A stretch of 64,000 nt of DNA from Vermamoeba vermiformis (lineage: Eukaryota; Tubulinea; Echinamoebida). The stretch's first letter is position 1. Each line of letters begins with the position of its first letter. Under the pieces are notes generated by a model. It saw only the letters and a program-made list of their open reading frames with translations. It did no database searches and was not told where the DNA came from. A program made the translations under genes and the position numbers. Shown in pieces: positions 11,461-27,874 of this stretch. Location of the stretch: NCBI GenBank assembly GCA_045837725.1, contig JBEWZL010000056.1, forward strand, positions 186,001 through 250,000, given 5' to 3'.

Positions 11461-14400
11461 ATGAATGATTTGGCGCGGGAAAAAACTCGGGTTAAATTAG
11501 TCGAACCATTTAATCTATTGATGATTGTAATACACCACCATTAATTGCAAATGATATAAAGCTTGCACTCAGTCACCTGGAATATTTGTTTTCGCCGAGA
11601 CACCAAACAGATTCGGCAGAGAGATGGAGAAGAACTCAAGAGAGATTGACGATGTGCAAACGTTTCAAGAAAGTTTTGGTATGGATTGGTTATTCTGATC
11701 ATCTGACATTAGCGGCAAATACGCGACGAAGAGGCTCAAATCTGATCGAAATTTATTTGCAAATTGATTCCTTTTTGCCTAATCCAGATTTAACCACTTT
11801 CTTAATATTCTAAATAATATTTTTTAATTTTTAAAAATATTGTACAGCCCTTCTGCGCCTGTGGTGTAAGAAACGAAAATATGATGACGCCCTGAATCTG
11901 CTCAACGATATGCTGCGTTTTGATCCCAAAAATCACATGCTATTGGATCGTAAAGGCATTATTCTAGTCAAGCAAGGTAACCATCGTACTAAATTGCATA
12001 TTAAATTCAATTTCGAACTCAATCGAACCCAGCAATAAATTTCTTTCGGAGTGAACGCCGATTCGATATAATGCGTTCTAATGGAGCCCAATTGTATTTA
12101 GGCAAGTATCAACCAGCTCTTGCGTGTTTTGAGGCTGCGATCAAGCTTAATCCGCAGCATCTCGACGCTTGGAACAATAAGGCTGTAGCGTTGGCAGAAT
12201 CGGGAAATTCCCGCGAAGCGTTGGTAGTAATTGACCAAGCATTAACTATGGCGATACCCAACCCCTCAGTAGAGGTCAAGCACCGCATGGCTAAGATCTA
12301 CATGAACAAAGGCAACATTTTATTTACTCAAGGACGCGTAGAAGAGGCAATAACGTGTTACAATAACGCCATCGAGCTTCATAAGGACTATGCATCTGCT
12401 TGGACCAGCAAGGGCTTCGCGTTGGATAATATGGGTAAGTAGTAGATTTGCTGGTTTTTCAGCGAACGGAAATTTGGATTGATTATTACAAAAATTTAAT
12501 CAAAATTTTTTTTTCGATGAATATCTTCGTTCATTGTCGGTTAATGATATCTTCCTCGAGGAATTCAACAATTCTAATTCAAATTTGTACAGGCCAGTAT
12601 GAAGAGGCTATAAAGTGCTTTCATTCCGCGCTTATGATAAACAAAGACCTAGCAAAGATGCACACAAACAAGGGGCTCGAAGCATTTAGGCAAAAGAAGT
12701 ATACTGAAGCTGTTTATCATTACGATAAGGCGTTGGATGTGGATCCAGGAGTCTCAGAAATTCTACTACATAAAGGTAAGATCGGGTAGCAACGACCAAT
12801 ATAGATAGTACTCGACTAATCAATGACCATAGGCGATGCTTTGTTAGCAAAGACGCGAGACAAAGAGGCTGTAACAGCGTACTACTTCGCGTTCAGCAGC
12901 GAGGTGAATAAGGTACTTGGAACGAACAATCCGAGCAACAGAAAGAGTGGCGTAGAGCGAAGTAACAAAACAGGTATGCTCGGATCTGTATTAGAAATTT
13001 AGACTCTTGGACCTTGGGTCGAATTCGGATTTGGCTGAAAAGTTTTTCTGGCCTGATCTACTTACGCAATGGTCATTAAAATCATTTTTATATAGGTGCT
13101 CGAGCAGAGGACCGCTTTCAGTTTGTTTCTCGGCTTGGCAAAGGCGTTGCCAAGGTGCATCTCGTAAAAGAGAAAGATGATCCGACAGGAACAATTAAAG
13201 TGCTTAAGAAGATTGAGTATAGCTATTTACCCGTTAATGTTAACAACGCCCGTCGTGAGGTAATATTTAAAGCTCAAAATAGAAATATTTTGAATTATTA
13301 GTTCATTAACGGATCCAATTCAAAGGCATTGTATGCTACCCGCTTTGAGCATCGTAATCTTGTCAAGACCTACGACTGCTGGTATGAGTTCTCCGAGGCA
13401 TCGAGCGGCAGCACTTCTCCGACTAAACGACGAACTAATGCAAAAGGATCCGGCTCACCGGCAAACGTCGCATTGCAAAAGTTTTCCGTTTATATTCTGA
13501 TGGAGTACTGCGAAAAGGGTGATCTAGGCGCTCCTAAGAAGCGAGACGAAGACGTAAGCGTGATTTTACATTTATTGTATATTTTAAACCCGTGGTGTGA
13601 ATCCAGTCGCGTGCTAATTAGGTATTTTTTTTTGGTTAGGACATTCGACTAATTTTGGAACAAGCGTTGGAGGCACTCCACTATTTACACGGAGTTCATA
13701 AAGTGGTCCACAGGGATATAAAACCAGACAATTTTTTCTTAACGAAAAATGATGTGCTAAAATTAGGTAACCAATTAATTGATTCTTGCAATTGTGATAA
13801 CTGACGTGATTTCGCAAGGTGACTATGGAAGCTCTGTTAAAATAGCACAAGCTCAAGGTTTGTGTGGTACTCCAGGTTATCAAGCACCTGAAACCCTCGA
13901 TCTGTAAGTTAGCATTGCGTTTATTTTTCATCAAGCTAAAATTAGTTGGATTACACGAACGATTGCAATACTAACTCAATATACTAGGAGGATGAAATAT
14001 GACGAGAAGGTCGATATCTTCTCGCTTGGCATTTGCTTGAGCGAACTTGCCACGGGATTGCCAATAAAGGTAATTTTAATACGCACGTCATCATGGCGTG
14101 GCCCGGAGTTAATTTATTGCTTTTGTTAGGACCTCGTTAGCGAACACTTCAGCGTGATGCTATTAGAGAATAACATATCAAACATGAGGCTCGTTGAAGC
14201 TCCTCAGATGGCGGTATGGATTTGGGATTGGTCTCCACGGTTGAGCATGATTTTAATCTTACCTTCCCTGATAGGATGTATCGCCGGCACTTAAAGATTT
14301 GATAGAGATGATGACGCGGCGAGATCCGAAACTACGACCGTCCTATATGGAAATCAAAAATCATCCGTTTTTGACCAAGAAAGGTGACTGTCAAATAATT

Positions 14401-16665
14401 CACAAAACGGCCGTTTTTCAAAAACGATTTAACTAATTCATTGAACGACCTGTGACGTGGAACCACGACTGACTTTCTATTTTTAGACTACTCATTGACA
14501 CTATTTGCGAAGATTTCAAAGCACTTGGGCTCGAATAGCAAAGATCTTATGGCAATCATCGAGCATATATTAATGAAACTAATCAAAACTCGTAAGATCA
14601 AGTTAATCTCGTTGCAAGATTGAAATTTAAGCGTCTATTAATAGCTTTATACCCGCGCAAAATTCGATCGTCAGGATTAGCCAAGGAACTGGAGTCCCGC
14701 TCATATGGAAGCAAAGAGATACAACGCATTTTAGAGGCACTTTCAATAGGTAAAGAACTTAACTTTTGTTTTCGTGTCAAATCTTTTATGACGCAAAACT
14801 AGAAATTTTTTGACGCGCGATGGTGAACAATCTTTAACTAACTTTATTTAAAGAGGAAAAATCTCGCGTGACCGTCAGAAAACCCAGATCCAAGCCTTCG
14901 ACATTGCGATTCCCTTTAGAGAAGAGCGAGTCGTTCTCGCTCATTCTATCCGTGACGCATCCGGATCCCGGCTTTGACACATTGCACAAGTTCGTGAACC
15001 GAAAGCGAGGCACGATTAATCTACAGGACCAAGCCGAGGTTCATTTCGAGTTCCCGAGCGAAGTAGTATCAAACCTGTTGCCTTATCTGTCTTTTAAGGA
15101 CATATGCAAATTGGGACGAATTTCCAAGGCACTATATATAGCAAGGTATGCATATTTATAGTTGAAACAAAATGACCAAATCCAACTTGAAACTTGGCTT
15201 AAAATTTAAGGGAAATAATTAGGCGAGGTTGTCGGAGATTTTCCCAAAATTGGATTTTCCCGCACTACGTTGTGCCGAAATCTGCATGATAGCGACTTTA
15301 CTAATTACACATCATGATTAGCGTTGACGAAATCGTTTGGGAGAATTTGTTCTACAATGATTTTGTTGAAACAGCAGCGGTGAAAGTTGCGCCAAAAGAA
15401 TTAGACGAAATAATCGCAAAGTTTGAGGCATGGAAGAATACCGCTAAGGACGATACTGAAAGATATTGGAAAGATGCTTACAAGAGGTACGCAACTTTTG
15501 AATTAATTGTGCCAAGTTGACAAAATGCAATGACAAACAAGCAAGTGGCGTGTACCTTGGCGTTACTTGTTGTTGGCACCGCCAATCTTTTTTAAGTTAG
15601 TTTTTAACTCTTTTTAGGGAGTTTCTAAAACGAGCCAAGTCCCTCGTTGTAGCTACAAACACCAACGACAGGGTCATCAAGACGGGCATCAGTTTCTTGT
15701 TACAGCGACAAGAATCATTTCGGTGGAACCAATTTCAGACCAAATTCATTTTGCTTGGCTCGACGAGCGTGGGAAAAACGACTTTAGTTAAGGCGTTCAC
15801 GGGAGATACTCGGCGAGGTACCGCTCACTATAAAACTTAATGTGAATTTTTCGGCACAAAGTTTTTCCAAAGCTTTGTCACAAAAAACGAATTGACATTT
15901 TTGACACGAACGGCCTTTGTTATCGGATAATTCGAAATCTAATACAATCATTTTACTTTTAGATAATTTTTCACAAGCTACGCACTTTTACGGCAAGGAA
16001 ATCAAAGTGACGAGCGGATCTGGCGAAGAAATTCAACTTGGAGTGCGTATTATCGACTTAATTGGCTCGCGTAGATATGATTTTATGAGGTATAATAACA
16101 TTACAGCATAGTAGTAGTAGTCTAACAACTTTTGCTTTTTCACCAGGCGGGATCTGATCAGCCAGTCGCAAGGCTTCGTGCTCATGTTTGATATTACAAA
16201 TAAGAGCAGCTTTGATGAGATCATAGACATGGTCGGAGAAATTCAGAAGATCAAAGAAGCAGGGCCGCAGTACCATTGCGTGCTCGTCGGGTAAGTTCAA
16301 CCCGAAATTTTAACAGAAATATTCGCGTCTAAAAGTAGCCATATACAATAGAAATTCATAAATAGGCAAAGAATTGATACTGATGCTGATCTTATTTAGA
16401 GCGAAGGCGGATCTGGCTCGCGAACGTGAAGTGAGTTACGAGGAGGGATTAGGACTGGCTAAAACTCTGTTCTATCCGTACATCGAGATCAGGTATGCAA
16501 GCATATTATATATTGAGCATAGTATCATAATCTAATTGAGTTTTCAGTGCTAAAGAAGGTCGCGGAGTGGAAGATCCGTTTTTGATTTTGACGCGCAATG
16601 TTTTGCAGTTGAATGACGAGCCGAATTCAAAGAGCTCGCAACGCAAAGGATGTTCAATAATGTAA
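11461..16665 (+). CDS. Composite protein: TPR repeats - Ser/Thr kinase - F-box - Ras-like GTPase with CAAX end
   Basis: Twenty-two exons: 11461..11490, 11573..11678, 11848..11976, 12102..12434, 12593..12775, 12833..12973, 13096..13259, 13326..13553, 13640..13766, 13819..13903, 13988..14069, 14130..14213, 14275..14383, 14487..14591, 14645..14749, 14854..15145, 15322..15486, 15618..15817, 15963..16089, 16147..16290, 16400..16492, 16548..16665. Lengths sum to 3150 bases (1049 residues) and every phase matches. Residues ~45-290 are TPRs (ALACFEAAIKLNPQHLDAW, EEAITCYNNAIEL). Residues ~310-600 are a kinase: LGKGVAKV loop, IKVLKK, HRDIKPDNF, DYG instead of DFG, GTPGYQAPE. An F-box lies at ~735-785 (FPSEVVSNLLPYLSFKDIC). 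The GTPase, ~865-1030, has P-loop GSTSVGKTT, DLIG, AKAD in place of NKxD, and SAK; it ends CSIM. Inference: a prenylated SCF adaptor with kinase and switch activities. The exons near 14592-14645 and the first exon are the weakest calls. Confidence 0.85.
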
Positions 16666-17308
16666 ATACGTTAATTATTTATTTAAGCTACATATCGTTG
16701 CAGTTCGTGTCGCGCGATTCAAGACTTCGTTCAAATCTTTTTAAAAAGGCTTGGATTTTTCATTCGTACCAAACAAATGACTTAACAAATGCTTCTCGTA
16801 GTATTTTAATGGCTCAACATTATTGCTTGATTCAAAGTTGGAGATTTCCGGAGCGAGAAAGTTTTTTGCATTTTTCAAGAACCTACTCCCCGCATAATCT
16901 GGTATTCTTTACATTGCCTTGTGGCTTGGATCATATTCAAAATAGCTGATCTAGAATAGACATGCTGCAAAGATCTTCAAAAGCTGCTGTCAAACTGCGA
17001 CAAGATCTAATGATCACTTTGGCGACGTTTTGAAACTAACAAACCGACGTTTGGCGGTCTGACTTTGCGACTACATTGCAGTTTGACCAAGTACAAGATG
17101 AATGTTCTAGAATGAACTGTCAAATGAGAACTAAAAGGTCGTAAGATGAAACTGCACCTAAATTTTATTTGACTAAACTAAAAAGAAAAGGAAAAATCAA
17201 CAAGAAATATTCGTATTAGGCTCTCAATTCACAGCAAAATGAACATATGAGCCAATTACGAATTATTCTTGTTGCTTCGCGTAACGGATCTTTCAGAGAA
17301 ATGCTCTA
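16666..17308. other. Intergenic, no gene recognised
   Basis: It lies between the stop of the composite kinase/GTPase gene and the stop of the secreted gene read from the other strand (convergent). AT-rich, with several CTGTCAAA-like words near 16987 and 17114. The reading frame over 16650-16949 lacks a credible start and domain. Confidence 0.5.
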
Positions 17309-18249
17309 TTAGGCGACGTTGCACTCGCAGTGGTCCCAGAAATCCAAAATAGTGTTCTTGTAGATGAAGCCAGGAATGTTAGCAGGCACGTAGAAGTTGA
17401 GGATACCCCACTCAAAAGTGAACTCGATCCAGAAACCCTTGGATTGGACGTAGTTGTAGCCACCAGCTTCGAGGTGTTCGTGCGTGCAATAGCCAATGGG
17501 GAGGCGCTCGATGGATTTGGAGCTCCAGATGTCATCGGCGGGTGAGTCAGACCAGAAGTCAGCGTAGCTGATCGAGATGTTGAAGCGGTTGCCATTTTGA
17601 GTGCGACCTATGAATATTAGAATTGGTTAATTATCATAATTGAAATATCGTTTCCTATTATAAGTGTAATATGACATAATGAAACTGGGTTGGTTGTTGA
17701 ATGGATCGAGATCCGAATTTGAAGCGAGCAAGAAAAGAAGCAAACAAGTTGATATATTGACTATAGCAAAGAATACTTACCGCACATGTCAATGTCGTAC
17801 AAAGTGACCCACTTGAAGTCAGGAACAGTGCGCAGACCGAAAGGAGAGAAAGTTCCGAAAGCGTGGAACTCAGTGGACCATTGTTGTTGAGTGTTGGTGA
17901 TGCGACCGTCGCAGAACACGGCAATTTGCAAGTCACCATTGCCTAAGTACGAATAATACGTCAGAACATTCAATTCTCGGAATTAGTACGAGGAAATTTC
18001 TAGTTACGTACTGCCAATGAAAGAGAACAATTGAATGTTGTGTTCAGTGAATTGGAGCAAGAATTCGGGGTGTTGGTTAGCAGACACGTTGAAGGGCCAG
18101 TATCCGTAATAGAACGAAGGGAACGAGAAGTACTCAAAGTTGAGTGCCTCGTCGCGTCTGTTTCCATCATTGATCACTGAAGGGCAGAGATTCGCACTGC
18201 TGATGGCTACAAGTGCGAATACTAATAAGGCTATGATACTAGTTTTCAT
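17309..18249 (-). CDS. Secreted protein, paralogue of the neighbouring 18789 gene
   Basis: Three exons, complement(17309..17607, 17781..17942, 18012..18249), 699 bases, 232 residues. The N-terminus MKTSIIALLVFALVAISSAN is a typical signal peptide with likely cleavage after SSA. The mature part is rich in aromatic residues (FEYFSFPSFYYGYWPF), has several Cys, and ends DFWDHCECNVA. Both introns are phase 1, as in the gene at 18789. The exon-3 starts and C-termini also align (WGILNFYVP against LQLNFVFP; HCEC against NCNC), so the two are divergent paralogues. The 5' leaders share CAACAAC and CTCTTC words. No known family recognised; probably an extracellular or vesicular protein. Confidence 0.8.
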
Positions 18250-18788
18250 TTGCGAGTGAAGAGAAGTTGTTGTCGAGTGTTCGATGAAGATGAAAAATGT
18301 TCAGTCTTCAATGCCTTCTTATAGTTTTTCCAGGGCCAAATATAGCACCACGACTAAGAGCTATCACGATGAAATGCGGCAATGATGAAGCACTGTCAAA
18401 CCAGGCAGATATTTTGATCAGAAAATTCGCAGTTTTGTCGATCGGGATCTTCTTTCCAAAACTTGGCTCAGAAACCTGAAAAAATGGTCAATATCGGTAG
18501 AGTATAATTAGGTAAGTGATAATATCGAGTTAGTTTTGTTACAGATGCGTGTTACTAATTTGTACAAATTAGTTAAAATTACCCAATAATTACAACCAAA
18601 ATTCGAATTACCATGGAAATGAACAGCAATGCGTTCACATTTGACCAACTATTGACTAGAATTTTTAGATAAATTTTACCGTTTGATTGGCCTGCCAGTT
18701 CCGAACCAAGCTTTAAAAGCAGATTCGTTTCATTCGATTCAATTCATCTCAACCAAACAACAACAACAAGCTCTTCTTCATCAACATA
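18250..18788. promoter_or_regulatory. Shared divergent promoter region of two secreted-protein paralogues
   Basis: These 539 bases lie between two ATGs read in opposite directions, so they must hold both promoters and leaders. Each leader ends in a similar CA-rich, CTCTTC-containing stretch (about 18255-18280 minus strand, 18747-18788 plus strand). I cannot name a TATA box or factor site with confidence. Confidence 0.4.
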
Positions 18789-19835
18789 ATGAAGCGAATC
18801 GCTCAAGTATTGCTCGTCGCACTTGTGGTCGTGTGCTGCAGTGCGAACAACACGGATGTGTGTTTGAATCCGTCCAACCCATCGTTCAACAACATTATTG
18901 GCTTCAAACAGATCGATGTCACCACGACTTACCTCGAATTGCCGTGCGGTCGTGACTTCAACATCTCTTGCGGTCAAAACTGCTGGGTGTTTGAGTGGGA
19001 CGAGATGGACATCTTCCAACGCACTTCAAGTACGTCATAATCAGCGGTCCTTATAACAATCGTATCTAATACTAGTTACTATTTACAGCTTTGTTCGACG
19101 ACCACTTCTTCGCTAAATTGACTGGTGTGTTGTACGACACTTGCCACAACAAGCGCTACGAACTCGAAGTCTATGAACGCTGCAGCCAAGCCTTGGTCAA
19201 TGTGCGCTCCAATCAAATCGAGTCTGTTTCTATTAGTGCTTTGGATCTTCGCGGTAAGTCCGTTGTTCGTTGCATCGATCGATAGAAATATTTGACACTT
19301 TTGACACTTGATGACACCTGTCATGCCATACAAATTCCACGCTGTTAAACGATACAAATTTCACGATTTCAAACGACTTTCGTTTCGCTATTTATTCTCT
19401 AAGATCGTATTGCTAACAAGATCGATATCGATAGGCAACTTGCGATGCGACGGCCAAAACTTCGGTGTTCAAGTGCAAACTTACGCCACTGAGCTCTTCT
19501 CTGAATGCAAGCCCATTGAGTACGAACAAGACGACGAGTACTTCACCGACAACAACTCTCAATGCACTCTGCGCCTCCGTGCTGACTCTGCCCGCAACAT
19601 TGTGTACTCACAACCCTTCGGCTTCAAGATCACTTTGTGGGACAACCTTCAATTGAACTTTGTGTTCCCCTCTCACAAGAAGGCTGAAGTGGAGTTCTGC
19701 TTCGACAAGTTCTTCTACCAAAACTGCAACTGCCGTCAAATCGTTGGCTGCGGTGGTGATGTTGATAATCAGACTCGTGCTGCCACCACTCTTCGCAAGG
19801 ATGCTCCTGTCATGCCCACCAACACCGTCGTTTAA
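18789..19835 (+). CDS. Secreted cysteine-rich protein, paralogue of the 17309 gene
   Basis: Three exons, join(18789..19029, 19089..19253, 19435..19835), 807 bases, 268 residues. A signal peptide (MKRIAQVLLVALVVVCCSAN) is followed by a Cys-rich domain with paired Cys (CGRDFNISCGQNCWVF, CNCRQIVGCGG). N-glycosylation sites such as NIS and NQT are visible. Same intron number and phases as the divergent neighbour. Exon 3 starts GNLRCDGQNF, a segment that reappears in decayed form near 27.72 kb. Intron 2 carries the palindrome TGACACCTGTCA-like word at 19312-19323. TAATAAA near 19917 could be the poly(A) signal. No known family recognised. Confidence 0.8.
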
Positions 19836-20176
19836 ATTTTGCAAGGCATGGTAGTTACTGTATTGCACGCAATTTGCACGTGGCAATAACTTTTCAGTTT
19901 AGTTTAGATTACGTTAGTAATAAATTTTTAACCATCGTTATTTGTTACGAGCGATTTCTTCCATTTTGATTTGAGCAAGCAGAAATTCTCAATTCGGAAG
20001 TCTTCTTAAGTTTATCGGTTCCTGAAAAGTTGGACGAATGTTCCCACCTGTGTACGCGAAATGTAGCAGAACGAAATCAGCCAAAGCCAAAAGATAAATT
20101 GGCGATATTCTATTTGATTATTAACCAAATTTTATATTTGAAGCAACAAGCAACCAGTCGACTGTAGAATGACTTC
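19836..20176. other. Intergenic (tandem), no gene recognised
   Basis: It contains the likely 3' end signal of the secreted gene (about 19917) and the promoter of the ABCC gene. No other coding signal seen. Confidence 0.5.
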
Positions 20177-25012
<4,836 letters not shown>

Positions 25013-25838
25013 TAAACGCCATTGACAACTAAAACACATTACTATTGAAAGTGGACGTATTATTAAAATTCATATCGTTACTAGTTATTTTTGTCTCATG
25101 AGCGAATGCTAGTCAATAATAGCGACATCATGGGCATCGATTTATCACTTCTATAATGACCATAATACGTCTACTGACCTAGAATCTTGGATAAGATAAC
25201 GAGCAAGAAACTGGATCGTGCCAAGAAATCACAGTTTTGTTTCCAGTTCAAGTGCGAAACCCAACTGACGACTACAGTTGCTAGATAGACCCTAAATATT
25301 ATAGTGAATGATCAGTATTCTATCTTGCAGGTTATTGAGGAAACGAGAGGATGGAACAGTCCATCCATAATTCTAGAAACGTAAATGCCGTAAATACGAT
25401 TCACTAAAATTAATGGCCATAATTTTTACTAATTTTAGCAGTATTTACCTGAACATTATAGCTAGTTCACTCAGATTTGCTTTCTGATTGCGTTGCCAAC
25501 AGCTCATTAAGCAAGGCAAAAAGCCATTCGAATCGTGGTCACTACTTGCTAATATTAAGGCAAGGTAAGTAGCAGAAAATATAACGAATGATTGCTATTA
25601 TCGCTCAAAGTAAAGCAGAAATGTTGATCTGGCCACCAGCTTGCCCGTTCGAAATAATCCCGCGGTACCACGGCATAGATATATGGCCTGTGCGCCTTGA
25701 GCTTCAAAAAACAACGTAGATCACGCACGAACAATTTTGAATTTAAAATGGCGCGCTGTGATTGGCCGAAAGTTCTTATCGTCTCCAATAAGTTTATTGT
25801 TCGTTTGTTTGTTGAACTAACTGTAACGTATCAACAAT
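25013..25838. other. Intergenic, no gene recognised
   Basis: 826 bases between two co-directional genes. The frame near 25697 overlaps the next gene's leader and has no domain. AT-rich 3' flank of the ABCC gene (AATAAA overlaps its stop region at 25010-25015) and promoter of the next gene. Confidence 0.5.
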
Positions 25839-27491
25839 ATGAAGGCGATCATTCTATTGGTATTGGTAGCCGCTGCGCTAGTAAGTTCAAGTCAATTTTT
25901 TTCGTACCAAATCCAGATCTTTGTACCACAACACCAAAACAATCAAATCAAGGATTATAATATTCCACCGATCATATTTAGCATATTTACACTTTTTTCA
26001 GCACATTTTGGCTTTGTCTGCATGATTTTTTTTGCCGGCACTTAATCCACAGAAAAAAGAAAGAAAACGTTTATTTTGCTAACGGCTTTTGATTAGGTTT
26101 ACGCGCAACAAGGCTCTATTGTCGGAGTTTCATGGAACTGGCGTGGAGTTAGAGAGCAGACGTTTGGATCACTGGTCTCGTGCGATCCTAAGTACCCGAA
26201 CAGCACTATTCTTCGCTCTGATTCTCTTATTTGGATGGCCACCGCGTAATTTCCGCATAATTACTCCATTTTAATCATTGCATGCTAAATCTTTACTAGA
26301 TCTGAGTTCGATGGCCTTTCGGTTCTGGATTCGGACAATAACGTTATTTACTGGTCCACTGGTTTCATTCCTATAATCTTCCGAATCGACATCAAGACTG
26401 GTGCGTCATTGGCTCCCATCGTTTCCCCTTTGGAACGCCTTAACGAGTAATTCAGTTAAATTTTTTAATTATTTTTTCATACTTTCCATTCAGGCTTAAA
26501 TACGATTCTGCTAGAAAGCGCTTGTTAAGTAAGTTTGGTATATAGTCTAGGAATTTAAACTAATTTAAACGCAGTTACGGGAGTTTACAAAAACGTTCGT
26601 TACATGCTCGGGTACCCAATCCACAACGACGACGATTCAACTCCTTGGGGCATTGGTACGATGAAAATGCGCCATACATATTCTTACATTATTAACAGTA
26701 AATAATCAAATCACGCCGGACTCTAGCAATCAATATTTCCGCGGCGGATCTGTCGATCCAAACGGTCAAATGTACTATTGGATTGTTCAGACTTACTACA
26801 ACGCTACATTCTCTGCCATGTCGTTCAACTCCGTAAGTCTCAAAAAATAAGAACACAATACTTGGAAAAAAATTCCGGATCAAAGTGCACATCTGGTCTT
26901 TAGCGTGTTCGTTTGTTTGAATTTTACCATAATAATTAACGACTATAATCTCCATAAGGTCTCGATCAAACAACCGAAGCTCGGCGTTACTACTATGCCT
27001 CTTCAGTGCTCGTACTCACAAGGCTTGCCTAAAGCTCAATTTTACGACAGCAGCCGTAATGTTGTCATCTTGATCAGCTTTAACCCATTTAGTAAGAGTA
27101 ATCACACTCATATATATTCGTACCGTCTTAACTTTGAAAAAATTAATTGATCGGTCATTGAGTTTTTGGATGTGGTCGAACCAAATCGATCTTTTATTTT
27201 TTTAAGCATCGGATCGCACACTAATCAATTATTATTATTATAGCGTACCAACACTACTTCCAATTGGTCTCTCCTAACGGCAACTGCCCCATGTCGGTGT
27301 TAATGCCCGAGATCAGATCGGAAGTCTACTCAATGGCCTACGATTACATTAATCAAAAGATCTACGCCATAACTCCGACTCCTGGTCAATATACTATTGA
27401 TGCTATGACTGGCACAGTGACTGAAACGATCCACGTCACTAACGACCTTTACAGATTCATGCTCAATGCAGAATTCGTTTACAATCTTTAA
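25839..27491 (+). CDS. Secreted protein, possible beta-propeller-like repeats
   Basis: About eight exons. Exon 1 (25839..25880) encodes the signal peptide core MKAIILLVLVAAAL; exon 2 (26097..26245) continues VYAQQGSIVGVSWNW. Next exons: 26300..26400, 26494..26523, 26575.., about 26700.., about 26960.. and the last ending with TAA at 27489-27491 (C-terminus LNAEFVYNL). Recurrent segments of the type NNVIYWSTG..IFRIDIKTG, GQMYYWIVQTYYNATFSAMSF, HYFQLVSPNGNC and QKIYAITPTPGQYTIDAMTG look like blades of a small propeller, an inference from pattern alone. Exon 26494..26523 needs the unusual donor GTTAAG: using the GTAAGT five bases later puts a TAA in frame. Function unknown. Confidence 0.65.
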
Positions 27492-27554
27492 CGAACCTTT
27501 GAATCAGTAATAAAATGTTTGTTATACTTTCGAAAATCGTTGTTTTATTCAGGT

Positions 27555-27770
27555 TAACGATTGACACTTTGACACGTGAAAAAATTGGCGGCACCTGTCA
27601 AGTTGTAATTTTCACTCTCAAATAAACGTCGTTTCAATTCACTTCAGTTGATTATAGTCCCTAGGTATTAGTTCGCATTATTAACTTGTTCGATATGAAT
27701 AGGTAACTTGCACTGCGGCAGCCGAAACTACAACGTGCGCATGACCTTATTACTAACGTAATCTGAAAAG
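27555..27770 (+). pseudogene. Decayed intron-exon fragment related to the 18789 secreted gene
   Basis: The stretch ATAGGTAACTTGCACTGCGG near 27709 resembles the acceptor and start of exon 3 of the 18789 gene (ATAGGCAACTTGCGATGCGA). Its frame reads GNLHCGSRNYNVRMT against GNLRCDGQNFGVQVQT, then degenerates. Upstream, TTGACACTTTGACAC and CACCTGTCA words at 27562-27600 match words in that gene's intron 2 in the same order. No intact gene remains around it. I read it as the remnant of a third family member. Confidence 0.6.
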
Positions 27771-27874
27771 CTTTAAGAAGGTGTCCATTGTTGATGGCGT
27801 TTATGATTGATTAGAGTATGTAACGAAAAAAGCTCTTCGTACGATTTGAGGCGTTTATTTTACCCATTGACAGC

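Noticed and set aside
11461-14640. Kinase part as a stand-alone gene ending near 14.62 kb
   Set aside because: The stop at 14620 lies inside what reads as an intron. A donor at 14592 and an acceptor at 14644 restore the frame, and phases through the F-box and GTPase all match.
16650-16949. Reading frame after the composite gene
   Set aside because: It overlaps the stop of the upstream gene, has no domain and no splice signals.
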